Positions 10,902-21,869 of a stretch of DNA of 64,000 nucleotides are shown piece after piece; positions within the stretch are counted from its first letter, which is position 1, and each line of letters opens with the position of its first letter. This stretch comes from Arthrinium phaeospermum. Taxonomy: Eukaryota > Ascomycota > Sordariomycetes > Amphisphaeriales > Apiosporaceae. The translations under genes were made by a program, and so were the position numbers. The stretch is taken from NCBI GenBank assembly GCA_006503535.1, contig QYRS01000002.1:3100001-3164000 (forward strand). Reading direction: 5' to 3'. The notes under the pieces are model-generated. The model was given only the letters and a program-made list of their open reading frames with translations. It searched no databases and was not told the origin of the DNA.

Positions 10902-13022
10902 TCAGGGCATCAGGCAATGCTTTCGAACCGCTTTGGGGCCGTGCTCGCTGCGATTCGTTGTTAGCACAGATGGGATGAAAAGGAGGGTGAGTGGATAGCT
11001 ATTGGAGAGCGTTCATGTTCCGAGGGTAGAAAAGACCGAAAAATGACCAACTTACTTATAATCGACCCGGCTGAGACTCGAGAGACGCTGGGCATCGTTC
11101 AGATCGTTGCCAGGATGCATGCAGTACACGAGGCGACCGGCCACGAGGGCGCCGAGGAAGTGCGCTTCTTCGTAGCCAGCTTTGCTCCAATCCTGTAGGT
11201 AGTTGGGCAACTGGGCCAGCTTGATGCTGGTCGGCGTCTGGGCATGCGATTGGTGGGAAGCATGTGCGTCCGCCGTTGTGGTTCCCGGCACACCAAGCGA
11301 AGCGGTAGTAGCAGCTTGCAGCAAGGGGTTGACGGAGCTGGTGGTGGGCAGAGGCATCTGGCCCAGAGGGAGCGAACCGGTCGTGGAACCAGTCGGGGTC
11401 TGTGATCCGGTGCCAGTCGGGGTGGCCATATTAGAGGGAAGCTCCGACGTGAACATGGTGGCAGTGCTGGGGGAGATGAGATAGCGTGATATCAGTGTCT
11501 GCAGGACATTTTCCTTGAGACCTCGCAGCCTGCTTCCATTGCCTACAAACACGATGTTGTTCCAGCAATCGGGCCGTTTGCTCAACTCGGGTATGCTCTG
11601 GATCGTGTTGTAAATGAGCCTGGCAATCTGATCGATATACTCGCGCTCGACAAAGAGGAACCTCTCTAATCCCACCTCGATATCCTTGCGAATGCGTTTG
11701 GTTCGTCGCTCTGTTACAGAGCTGGTAGCCTCAGGGGCAAAAGGCAAGACATCCGCAGCCGTCTCGACAGGAGGGGCCGAAGGTGCAGCAGCAGCGGCAG
11801 CATCTCCTTCCACCTTGGGCGTTAGCTCAGTTGCGGCAGTCCCATCACCATTCGTCGCAGGCGGGGCCACAGGCTCTATTTTAGGCGCGCCATTGGAAAG
11901 CGGAACTTGCACATCCTCGTGGACAGTCTCCTCGTAGTGGAACATGCTTGTCTTGCGCTTGGCGTTGGGCAAGCGAGCGGGTCGGTTGGCAGCAGCTTCG
12001 GCTTCTTGAACCTTACGGTGCTTCGCCTTGGCCCTCTCAGCCTTCTCCTTCTCCTTCTTGGCGAGGAACTCTCGTGTGTTACCGCTTGTGACGATGTTGG
12101 CCACATCAAGAACACCCTCGTCCGCTATCCTATCGTCGATGCCGTTCTCGACATCTGCAGCGGTGCTAGGAGCAGCAATCGTAGGCTCGTTGATCTTTGG
12201 TGCGTCGACCGCGAATTGGGCCGAGTCAGCTGCGACATCCTCCTCAGGAAGCTCCATGCAGTTCTTGGCGGTTGCGACATAAGGCAGAACCTCGGCGAGC
12301 GGGGACTTTTTCAGTTGTTCACACATGTCCAGGGTGAAGCCCTTGTCCTTTAGTAGCCCGTGCAGTCGTTTGGTCAAGATGTTGCCGCCCGCTTCCAAGC
12401 CGGGAGTGAAGTAATCCAGGCTTCTGTGCGCGACAAGGTTGCTGTCCCAAACACACGAGACGTCCATCTTTTCGTAGCCAATGTCGACCACGGTCATGTT
12501 GAGCCACTTGAGGCCATACTGCGCAGCGAATGCGCTATGCATCAAGCATAGAGCTGGCGTCTTGGTCTTCTCGAATATGAAGCGCGCAATGATTTCATTG
12601 TCGCCGCGGGTCCACTGGGGTGAAGCCATTAGCACTATGGGGGTGTTGTGATAGCTCGTTGTGAGAAGTTGGTGGACATGGTCCAGGAAAGCCAAAAAGG
12701 CCGGCATGTTGGCAATACGCCCTCGCTGGATCGGGTAGATGGCGCCCTCGCTCGAGTCGCGGTCCTCGACATATTCGAATTCATCGTCGTCTTCGGGCTT
12801 GGCCGCGTCGCCGCCACCATTCGCGGCGGCGGTGGCCTTCTTCCGCTTGTACGTGTGGTAGGGAAGGTAGTCATCGGTGTCCGGATCCTTGAACATGCGA
12901 GTGGGAAGGCGGTGCGAGGGCAGTGTAAGCTCATTGCAGCCCAGTTGAGCCAGCGTGGTTTGACTGCCGGGGCAGATCACAAGGACCTGCTCCTCCTTCC
13001 ATTTGCCCTGCTGGCCCGACAT
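10902..13022 (-). CDS. ARP9: Actin-related protein 9, SWI/SNF (RSC)-type chromatin remodeling subunit
   Basis: Two exons, 11056..13022 and 10902..10947 (minus strand), encode 670 residues starting at MSGQQGKWKEE. Reading past the apparent stop at 11052 requires a 108-nt intron (gtaagt donor at 11055, gctaac branch site, gcag acceptor). The spliced end RVDYNEHGPKAV resembles the usual Arp9 C-terminus. The actin fold is degenerate: the first phosphate loop is VICPGSQTTLAQLG, the second is VVDIGYEKMDVSCVWD, and the adenosine region is NNIVFVGNGSRLRGLKENV. Large inserts rich in Ala, Pro, Glu and Lys split the fold (about residues 300-450). Known role: Arp7/Arp9-type modules bind the HSA helix of the remodeler ATPase in the nucleus. 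Arp8 was considered, but the PGSQTTLAQLG signature fits Arp9. Confidence 0.88.
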
Positions 13023-14043
13023 GTCGCTTTCGAGTTGCCCTCGAGCTGCTAGTACGACAATCTGCTCCTTGAGCGCCCCCAAAAAGCTCAGCAGAAGACT
13101 ATGGGTTGCGACCTTGTCCTGGTGTAGAACGCGTTCCTCGCGCAAACTCTACGGCTTGTTTCGCAATTGTAGTCGCTACTGGCTGTCGGGCAGACCAATG
13201 CGGCGAAGGCCAGGATCCAATTGAGGGCGTTGGGATGGGGCGTGTCAGAATATTCGGAACTAACCGTCAACGTTGTACAGATATATGTCAAAAATGGTGC
13301 ATCTGCGCTCGTTGTGTCGTCGCAGAGATACAATTGTCAGCCTCGTCACGTCACGTCGCGATGTGGAAAGCTGGTTGGCGCTTGTCGCGAATTGGCTCTG
13401 CGTGGTGCTTGCCTTTGCTTGTAAGTAGCGAGCTGGCTGATTACGAACCGATCATTCAATGATCCGAGCGTTTCTAGCCACAGCCACAGCCAGGTGGAAT
13501 GTGGCTTGCAAGCTTCAGTGGCATGGCACCCATTCTACATCTACAGTACACATAACCAACCACCCACCACAAAATTGGCGGCACTTACTTGATTTGACTG
13601 AATGCGTGGTTCAATGAGCAAATGGAGCTATTTTTGACAGTATTATTCGTTATTTGCTCTCTGTAGAGCTGTTATGGTGGTGACCGTTCCGTGACATCAG
13701 AGCATCGCGTCTCGAGTGAATATGTACAAGTGATTATCTAGTTAATTAGATTTTGCTAAAAGGGGTATTCCGTCCTGAAAATTGTTAAAAAAGAATCATG
13801 GGGAGGTTATAGCCCTCTGCCTCCCGTTCATGATGCTGGCCTTGCCTCCAGATGGCGAAAAAGTAAAGAATGTGCCTCCGTCCTTGGTTCGCCTCATATG
13901 GTCAGTGAGCTTTCACCCGCCATGCAGCAAGCCTGTCCCCCCCCCTTAAAAGCATGCTAATGCCGGTTCCAAACGCCGTTGCCCGTCTCTCATAACTTTT
14001 AAGCTTGAACAGCAAAATGAACAAAGCAAATACATACACGCCC
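13023..14043. other. Intergenic: ARP9 promoter and SYLF-gene 3' flank
   Basis: Both neighbours are on the minus strand. Small ORFs occur on both strands, but none has convincing protein character. The reading frame upstream of the ARP9 start (to 13145) stays open but lacks conserved sequence. Confidence 0.55.
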
Positions 14044-16218
14044 TTAGGCAGTGATAATAGCGGTTTCCGTTCTCGACTCATTCTGAGCCTCCTTGGCCGG
14101 GGCCAATGCAATAATTTCGGCCTCTCTCGGCAGAGTGTTGCTGGTAGATTGCGAAGTATAGTCGTTCTTCGCGGGTGTCTCAGTAGATTCATTAATATCT
14201 CCGACAGTAACAGCCTTCGCTTCAGGCTGATCCTTAGACCGGGCTGGGCTGCTGGGCGCAGACAGAGGGGCAGCGAATGTTTCATCGGCTTTGGGGGTCG
14301 CGGCTTCATCGGCTTGTTGGTCCAGGTCGAACTCCTGTCGAAGTGGGCTGCTGACCATGTTGATTGCGCTCACATCGCCAAACTCCGACTTGTTCTGACG
14401 AGACAGCCGGGCAGAACTGCGAGCGGGCAGTGGCGGCGGCACCCGCCGTGGAATGGTCACTACGGAACCCTTGACCGCAACAGCCTGAGAAGCGACAATG
14501 GCCATTCGAGGTGGTTGGGCTGTTGCAACTTCATATACAACAGGTTCCTCCGCATCCTCAAATTCCTCGTCCTCATCATCGTCCTCATCCTCGTCGACGT
14601 CATCATCGGTATCATCCTGATCGTCTTCGTCGTCTTCATCATCAGCATCGACTCCGTTCTCGGTCTCCGACTGTGCCGTTGAAGTCTGACTACCATGGTC
14701 GTTGGCATGGATATCAAGGCTCTCTTCTTTTATCGGACTTGTCGTCATGACTATGGGCTCGTCAAGATCTGGGAAAGCCGACAGCTTTCGAAGAGCGCTG
14801 ATGTCAATCTTTGTATAGTCAACCTCCTCCGGCTCCTTGGGTGCCTCCGACTCCTTGTGTCCGTCCTCGCTTTGCCCTGGACTTGGCGTGGTGACGGGTG
14901 TGTTGGCGACATCAGTCTGCGTCTGGGCATCTGTGAGATGGCTGCGCTCGGTGGCCATAGTCCTGTTCGACATGTAGCTGCCCCTGTTGCTCCGTGTCAA
15001 CGAGTAGGTGTCGACACTACGACGACCGACCCTTGGGAAGACTGAGCTCGCGGGACTCGGGCAGAACTCGAATTGACTGCTGTCTGGCCTTAGCCTGCTC
15101 CCTGCCTCACGGATCTCCAATCCAGCCATTTCCAGAGCTAAGACCCCATATGGGTCGGGATCGTCGTAGTCTGGAATGCCAAACGTTGGTACAAGGGAAG
15201 CTGTGCTACCCGTCGACTCAATGCTTGCATCGCTCGGCGCGGGGTGGGCGGATAACTGTTCCAGTAAAGTAGCGTCGTAATCGGTGCGACCTTCGGCGGC
15301 CTTTAGCATTTCCGTCAAAGGCCTGAGTTGCGGCAGACTTTGATTCACATCACCGGCCAGGATCTTGGGAACACTGAAGGCGTTTCCATAGAATCGCTCG
15401 TTCTCGTCGGTTCTCTCATTCAGTACGGTTCCCTCCAGTTTGACTTCTGACAGTTGCCCTTTTGATCGCACATAGGTGAAAACCGTGTCGCTCAAATCTG
15501 TACATTTGATTTCGTTTTCCCACAGTCCTAGCGATACCAATGGCCCGGTCGTCATGGCGACGTCCGTCCCAAGGACCACTTTCGGTCGGCCCATAGCTTC
15601 TAACATGGTAAATGTGTTGATAACTACGACACAGTCGTACACGTCGACGCCGAGGAGGAAACCGAGCGTTGCTGTTTGGAGTATTAGGCCGGACGGAGGC
15701 GACCAGGTCCCGTCCGACTTGCGAGCTATCAGGATGCCGCTGCCGCCTGAGCCAGCCGAGGACCATAGGCCAGAGCGCATCGACGTAAAAACGGCTAAGC
15801 CTACGGCATTCTGTATTATTCGCGGCGGGATCTTCTTCAACACTTGACTCGTCGCAGTTTGGTTGCTTGATGTCGTCGACGGACTGCTGGGGCGTTCATC
15901 GGGTGCCACGAGGCCTTCGCCTATACACCAGACATATTAGCGGTTGATTCTCTCTCAAGGCTGTAAGCAGCGGGCCACCGTACGGCAGAAAGCCTGGAGA
16001 ATGCGCGCGGCCTTCTCGCATTCCTTGTCCAGAGTAGTGGCCCAGAAGGCCTCGCGTCCATAACGCGAGCCGCTGAGCCGGTTGGTCGAGGAGGCGGAGG
16101 AGGCGGGTATCTTATCCGCCCATCCCCGGACCTTATCGAGACTGTTTTTGCCCGTCGACCCTGCACTACTCCTCGACGACCGGTCCCAGGACGGCAGCAG
16201 GGCCGAAACCCGCTGCAT
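14044..16218 (-). CDS. SYLF (Ysc84/DUF500) domain protein with acidic tail
   Basis: Exon 1 is 15984..16218 and exon 2 is 14044..15920, giving 703 residues. The start MQRVSALLPSW and the splice FC|REGLVAPDERP fit the family. Residues 55-260 form the SYLF domain: NRLSGSRYGREAFWATTLDK, then VLKKIPPRIIQNAVGLAVF, MRSGLWSSAGSGGSGILIAR, DGTWSPPSGL and LGFLLGVDVYDCVVVIN. SYLF domains bind phosphoinositides and, in yeast Ysc84/Lsb3, actin, at endocytic sites. Those yeast proteins end in an SH3 domain. Here no SH3 is visible. The C-terminal 430 residues are disordered, with a run of about 30 Asp/Glu residues (near 14560-14650) and Pro-rich stretches such as RRVPPPLPARSSAR that could bind SH3 partners. 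Function beyond lipid/actin association is inferred. Confidence 0.88.
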
Positions 16219-19200
16219 TATGAAAGAGTCTAGATCGTGGGCGGGCGGCGTCGTCGACAAATGCCCGGCAAGCTATGCTGGCGTAGCCACGACGACACTG
16301 CGTGGGAGAGAGGGGGAGCTGTTGCTTCCAGGGTTGTGAAATCGAATGGTCGTGAAATCCCAGCGCTGGTATTTGAGTAAGCCCGGCCCGGCCCCCAATT
16401 ACATGGGAAAGAAGGAGCAAAAGTCGGAATTCGTGGTTGGGAGGAGGGGAACAACAGGCGATTGGAAGAGTGACGGTTTCGCGCGGGAGTGACGTTTTGA
16501 CTGGGCCTGCGCAGCAAGTAGACAAGGAAAGCGCAGGGGTGGGATGCCGTACAAGCCTGGGTGGGTTGGAGGATGAATGGATGGATGGTCAGGATGGTGG
16601 GAAAGATGGAAGGCTGCAGCTGCAAGCAGCCAAGGGCAAAGCAAGGAAGCCGATGCGTAGTGTATGTATCGCATGTGGCATTGCCGCATTGAACGTTCGA
16701 TGGCGGCCGAACCTGGAGGAGCAAGTCCAGGTTTTCTTTTAACGTAGATACATCCTCAGCAGGTACTGACGGCTGCTGGCTAGCATGGGCTCCAACTTGG
16801 AAAAAGCTTTGCCGTTAGGTGTCGCCGAGCGTAGCGGCCAGCAGCCCGGCCCCAGAGAAATTTAATGACAATCAAAGGCTTTGTCTCGTCTCGTCTCTCT
16901 TCATTCTCTCTTTTTTTCTCGCCCTCTCGCCTTGGCCCGTACCATGCTGCGTCCTCCACTCGGGGGTCGCGTTGCGTGTATGTGCACGCTGGGATCTACT
17001 GCGCCAATGAGGGCGTAGAAAGATCCAGGCAATCTTGAAGCAAAGACACGCACACTCACCACGCAACAAGAAGCAATATGCTGCCCGCAATCAATGTACC
17101 GCGTGTTTATATCGTACAAGTCGCAGACTCGCAGTAGGCCTTAGAGACAGGGGTGGGGGGGACGTACCCTGGTGCCTTGTGGATACCCAGAGGATGAAGG
17201 ATGACGGGCTGCCAGGTCCTTATTTCTTGTTTCGTTGATGTGGCCCAATCAAATCGGCCATGATGAATTAAAATTTCAGACCCAGGAACGACGAGGGGTG
17301 GGCTGTGCGTGCCAAATAGATTATGTACATAGCCTGCCCAAGCCGCTAAATTAGACCGTTCGTTTGCAGCAGTTTCGTCAATTAGACCAAGCACCAAGGC
17401 CCTGGCCCCTGTCCAACGAACAGCCTTGGGCTTCACACACACACACATGCACCGGCAGCGAACCGTATCCGATGCGGGGAATGCAAGAGGGAGGACGAAG
17501 AAGAAAATAGAGTAAACACAGACGCCAGCTTGGGAAGCACAAAGGTTTCAGATAGTAGAGGCCAAGAGAGGGACACTGAGCTGTCCCGAATGATATGTCA
17601 TGTTGTATGATAGGGGCTGGGAATGTGAGATGATTCGGCATCAGAGAGAGAGTTTGCCGAAACTTTGTTGAGCCGAACTGTAGCATCTACCTTACCTGGT
17701 AGAAGCTCTAAAAAGAGTCCATTCTGGACCTTGATGCCAGGTCACTACATGAACTACCTGCAGCCCAGCAGCCGCTTTCCGCCTGTCTCCTGCTTTTGTA
17801 TTCGAGATAGAGGCGCGAATTGGATCATATGTAAGTAAGATCGTTCCATGCCATCCGGGGAACCATGGAACCATCGATACGAGCGTGGCCGAGTCAAGTG
17901 ATGCCCCCATGTGAGCAGCCAATAAACTGGAACGGCAAGGCGTTATGTTCGCCAATTTGCCAGTGCAGCTTTTGTATGACAACTCGAACTTGCTCATCTC
18001 CATGGCGTCCCTTTGTGTCTCAGAGTCAGGTTTTTACTCTTGCCCAGCCAGCCAGGCCGGCATGGTTTCGTTTGTCTTTTTTTTCTTCTTCTTGCTAAAC
18101 ATCCCCTTTTTGATCCCACACACGTGTATCCCTTCCTTTTCCATCACGACATGCTGCGTGTGATCTGTAGCGGTTGCCACTATCCGGTTTCCTTTTCCCT
18201 ACATGTATTGTTTGGATATGCCGTTTCGGCGAAGAAAAGGAAACAACAAACATAGTCGCAGATCCGTAGAAGCCGGAGGGGGCAAGCCCCTGCGAGAACA
18301 AACCGGTCGAGTCTCTAAGCTAGGTGCTGTTATAGTTCAACGACCACTACAGCGAAGAAAGCATCAAATCATTATACCGAAATACTTGTATACGGAGTTT
18401 TGATGTTATTGTATTTCACTTTAAGGTACGGAGTACATACTGTTCGTAGGCACCGGGCAGGTTCATTCCAGCCAGCGCTTGGAGGTCCCAACGGTACTTT
18501 ACAAGTGCCTTGTACTCCGTACACAAGAAAAAAAAACCAGGGCCCCCCTATCCTGCATTCTTGGCAAGATCTTCCCATTCCGCAATGGAGACGAAGGATG
18601 TGAGCTTGTTTGTAGGAACGATCTGCTTCACAGTAGTGGTCATGCCGGCAGCTAGCGACAAGCAAGCTTACACACACACACACACTTACACAATGCTCTC
18701 TCGGCTGCTGCACCCCCAACAACAATAAACATTTCGCGGTTTGGAGAGAAGCACCATTCTGGGGCCCATCGTGCTACGACATTCCGCTCCCCGGGGGTTG
18801 GGTTGCAGTCGTATCACGTTGGCCAGAAACACGTCTTAGATCCGTGGGTTCAGCAAACTCCCGGCCTTGCAATCCACTGGAGCGAAAGCTGCCCAAAAAG
18901 ACCCATGGATGATACCTACCCTCTGGATGGAGCCCACCCATCCTCATACATAATCCACAATCCCGACAAGAGGAGAGAGGAGCCGAGGAGGAGCACACGC
19001 ACGACACCACTTGCTGAAGCGGCTCTGTTCGCCCCGACAAGGTCTACCCCGGAAACGCATCCCCTTACCAGTCAGCTCTTTGCGTGCCTTTTTTTTCCTC
19101 CAAAGGATGCCCCGACAGAACCCACCGGCTAACCTAAGTGGAGGCCCTTGCGAAAGAACGAACACCTTCTGAGCCACTCTAAATTACTTAATCCTCATGC

Positions 19201-20567
19201 GTTCTTCTCTTTGGCTGGGATTTTCTTCTTTCTTTTTTCCATTGTTCCTGGATCATAGCTGGGGTCCATTATTGACCCAGTGAAGATTTACCCCAGTCAC
19301 CAGTGCCTCATTGATCAACATGGCATGCAACGCTGAACGTGAATTTTTCCAAGTTCTAGGGTTACTTTCGGCCTATGTATAGCAACGGAGCCCAAGGTTC
19401 AGCTCAACGGACGGCTTGCGGCTGCTGGTTACGGTTGGTTGCGCGTCCACACCGTTGTATATCGTCATCGACGAGACAGAGGCTGCTGGGCGTGGGGAGG
19501 CGTGCTGGACAAATGGGGTTCGAGAAGATGACAAAATGGAATAGGGAGGAAAAAGTAGGGATCCCGAGGCTCCCGACCCATGGCATGACCCACGGCGCCC
19601 ATCCCTAGGTAAGCAACAAATCTCGTCGGGTCTTTTCTTGCGCCAGCGAGATGACATCCACAGTCGAAAAAGTGCCAATCAGCCTCCAGCTCCGCAAATG
19701 CGGATAGAGAAAACGGGCCGCTATCCAGGACAACATAGGTATCCCGCCAAATGTGTCTCAGGCCTAGCGGCGTTCACTAAGGGATGGCCGACGGACTCGA
19801 GGGTATAAACATTCATGCAGCTTGAGACCACGTGGATTGAACGAATTGTGTACTAAAACCCTCGCCTTACACCGGTCTAATGCGGGCTGCAGTGTAGGGC
19901 GCTTGGTGTTCATTCGGCTCCAGTGATAAACATTGACAAGCCCTCCCGCGTTCACCGTAGAGGGTATCGGTGAGCTACCCATCCCAACATACCGGCACCC
20001 CCATGTCAATGCCGGAGTCAAGCCGTTATAAGGGTCCAGTACGGAGCAGAAAATTTGCTCCGCTGGCATGGCGGCACCGATGTGGATGAGTGGCACGCGA
20101 GACGATTAGCAATGCATCGTCATTTTGAAAGTCCTCGTTTGTAATCAACAGTGACAGTTGGCCAAGTCGACAGTTTATGATTCATAACTTCCATATTCAT
20201 GCTTCAAGCTCGGTGATATCACGACCCTTATTTCGTACCCATGCGACAGAACCGAAGAAATAAGTGCATCTCAATGTGAAATTTGCGCCACGAGACCGTC
20301 CAAGATGGAACCGCTAAAAAGGTAACTAAGACTAACGCCTAAATGCCATGCTTCCAACGTATGTATTGTAGTTGTACAGGAAAAGAATTAGAGGAGGGTA
20401 TTGGGCGCCAAAAAGAAAAATAGAACTCCGCTTGACGCTATCAAGAACCGAGAGTTTGGCTGTATCCCTGCAGTGCCGTCTGCCTGCCTGTTGATTCGAC
20501 CCTTTCTCTCTAAGTTGTGGCCACCCTCCTCTTCACCTCATCCCTCTCGCTCCCCCCCCCCTTCTTC
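16219..20567. other. Gene-free 4.3 kb stretch
   Basis: This lies between two minus-strand genes. It includes the promoter of the SYLF gene and the 3' flank of the F-box gene, but no ORF over about 165 codons and none with a recognisable motif. It holds short (CA)n tracts at 17434-17447 and 18669-18687 and a 12-bp inverted repeat pair near 18.4-18.5 kb. A long noncoding transcript is possible but cannot be seen from sequence. Confidence 0.55.
18427..18522. repeat. Perfect 12-bp inverted repeats (GTACGGAGTACA) about 72 bp apart
   Basis: GTACGGAGTACA at 18427-18438 is matched by its reverse complement TGTACTCCGTAC at 18511-18522. Each arm contains the near-palindromic core TACGGAGTA. Related single copies occur at about 18391, 23624, 25608, 38689 and 50401 in this window. 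The pair could be the ends of a small non-autonomous element or a hairpin. No target-site duplication is obvious. Confidence 0.6.
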
Positions 20568-21869
20568 TCAGTCGTCCTGCTGCTGGGCCAAGAGAGTCCC
20601 GGGGTACATTCCGCCGACGAGGACGTACTCCTCGAACGGCTGACAGCTGATCGTCTTCCGCGAGGCGCGAACCCAGCCGGGGCGCGGCACCGGCTCCCAG
20701 GACTCGTCCGTCAGCGGGTAAAAGTTGTATGACTCGTGAGACGAGAAGCCGTGGGGCTCGCACTCGAATATGCCTTCCAGGTGTATCCGTTCCAGCTTCG
20801 ACATCTTGGCCCGCAGGGCGGTGAACAGCGACTTGAAGGTTCCCTCGTGCAGATGGACACCGCCGGTGGAGGCCGAGAAGGGCTTTGCCAGGCCACGGCC
20901 GCCGAGACGCAGGCGCGTCAGAGTGGAGGCGTGCATAATCAAGAAATCCCGAAGGTCCTCTTCCTCGCAGGAGACGCCCTCGAGCGTCAAGTCGGACAGT
21001 TGGGTATACCGGAAGCCGTTCAGCATTTCTCGGAAGGAAAGAACAAACTTGGAATCCCAGCTGTTGTATGGGTGGAAAGCGAGTTTGAGATGCTGCAAGT
21101 TCTTGGGCAACTGCAGCAGATACCCCAGACCGTTTACGGCCTTCACCGCCGAGGCCGGGCCCTGCAAGCCGGACGGGTCTATGGTCAGATTCAGGCGAGA
21201 TAAGCTGGCGAACGACTGTGCGTGAGTGAACCAGTGCCTGCGCTGGTCGGGAATCTTGAAAATCTCCAAGGGAAACCGGTCGACTGAAAAGGAGGTGAGC
21301 CGCACGCTGTGCAAGGCAAAGATGATGGCCTCGAGGTTTTGGTAGGCCGCGGCCCGGTTCATCCTCCGGCAGCCTGGCACCTCGTACACCTCGCGCAGGA
21401 TCTGGTTGTCCAGGGGGCATTGGGTGAAGGTGACCTCGACGTGCTTCAGATTCGGAAGGGACGTAAGAGCCTCCCGGAGATCGTCGCGGCGTGTGTGGAA
21501 CTGGGCCAGCGACTTGCGCCCGAGTTTGATCTTCTCGAACTCGACAAAGGCCGCGCTGAGCACGTCGGAGCGGTCCTCCGGGAGCTGCAGGAAATGCCGG
21601 CCGTAGGCGGCGTGCCTGGCGTCGTAGTCATCCAGGTCGGAGAGATTGATGACAACCGTCTCAATACAGCCCCGCAACCGGTGGTGCAGGGCGATATTGT
21701 GCAGGCGGTCGATGTCATTCCGGTAGCTCAGGGCCGTGAAGCTGGGCGACAGCAAGTACTCGTATCCCACATCGGCCAAGGTGGAGTTGACCTCGCGAAG
21801 GACCTTGGTCGAAGGGAAATCGCAGTAGCTGTAGATGAGCCGCAGCAACTCGACCGGTAGGGTTTCCAT
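20568..21869 (-). CDS. F-box domain protein
   Basis: This single-exon gene encodes 433 residues. I place the start at 21869 because METLPVELLRLIYSYCDF opens an F-box directly. The open frame runs 28 codons further upstream but only with low-complexity codons. The F-box (residues 1-45, LPVELLRLIYSYCDFPSTKV then LREVNSTLADV) binds Skp1 in SCF ubiquitin ligases. The remainder has irregular leucine-rich segments (LKHVEVTFTQCP, LQHLKLAFHPYN, LSDLTLEGVSC, LTRLRLGGRGL, LERIHLEGIF), as in the many fungal F-box/LRR-like proteins that choose substrates. The substrate is unknown. The gene is divergent from the small ORF at 23.9 kb and has a roughly 2 kb upstream region. Confidence 0.85.
   Translation of the reverse strand: METLPVELLRLIYSYCDFPSTKVLREVNSTLADVGYEYLLSPSFTALSYRNDIDRLHNIALHHRLRGCIETVVINLSDLDDYDARHAAYGRHFLQLPEDRSDVLSAAFVEFEKIKLGRKSLAQFHTRRDDLREALTSLPNLKHVEVTFTQCPLDNQILREVYEVPGCRRMNRAAAYQNLEAIIFALHSVRLTSFSVDRFPLEIFKIPDQRRHWFTHAQSFASLSRLNLTIDPSGLQGPASAVKAVNGLGYLLQLPKNLQHLKLAFHPYNSWDSKFVLSFREMLNGFRYTQLSDLTLEGVSCEEEDLRDFLIMHASTLTRLRLGGRGLAKPFSASTGGVHLHEGTFKSLFTALRAKMSKLERIHLEGIFECEPHGFSSHESYNFYPLTDESWEPVPRPGWVRASRKTISCQPFEEYVLVGGMYPGTLLAQQQDD

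Noticed and set aside
13106..13462. 118-codon ORF upstream of ARP9 on the + strand
   Set aside because: Cys/Arg-rich noise overlapping the ARP9 5' region, with no splice partner or motif.
20533..21420. 295-codon ORF on the minus strand overlapping the F-box gene
   Set aside because: It is Arg/Pro/Gly-rich in an alternative frame. The F-box and leucine-rich pattern support the other frame.
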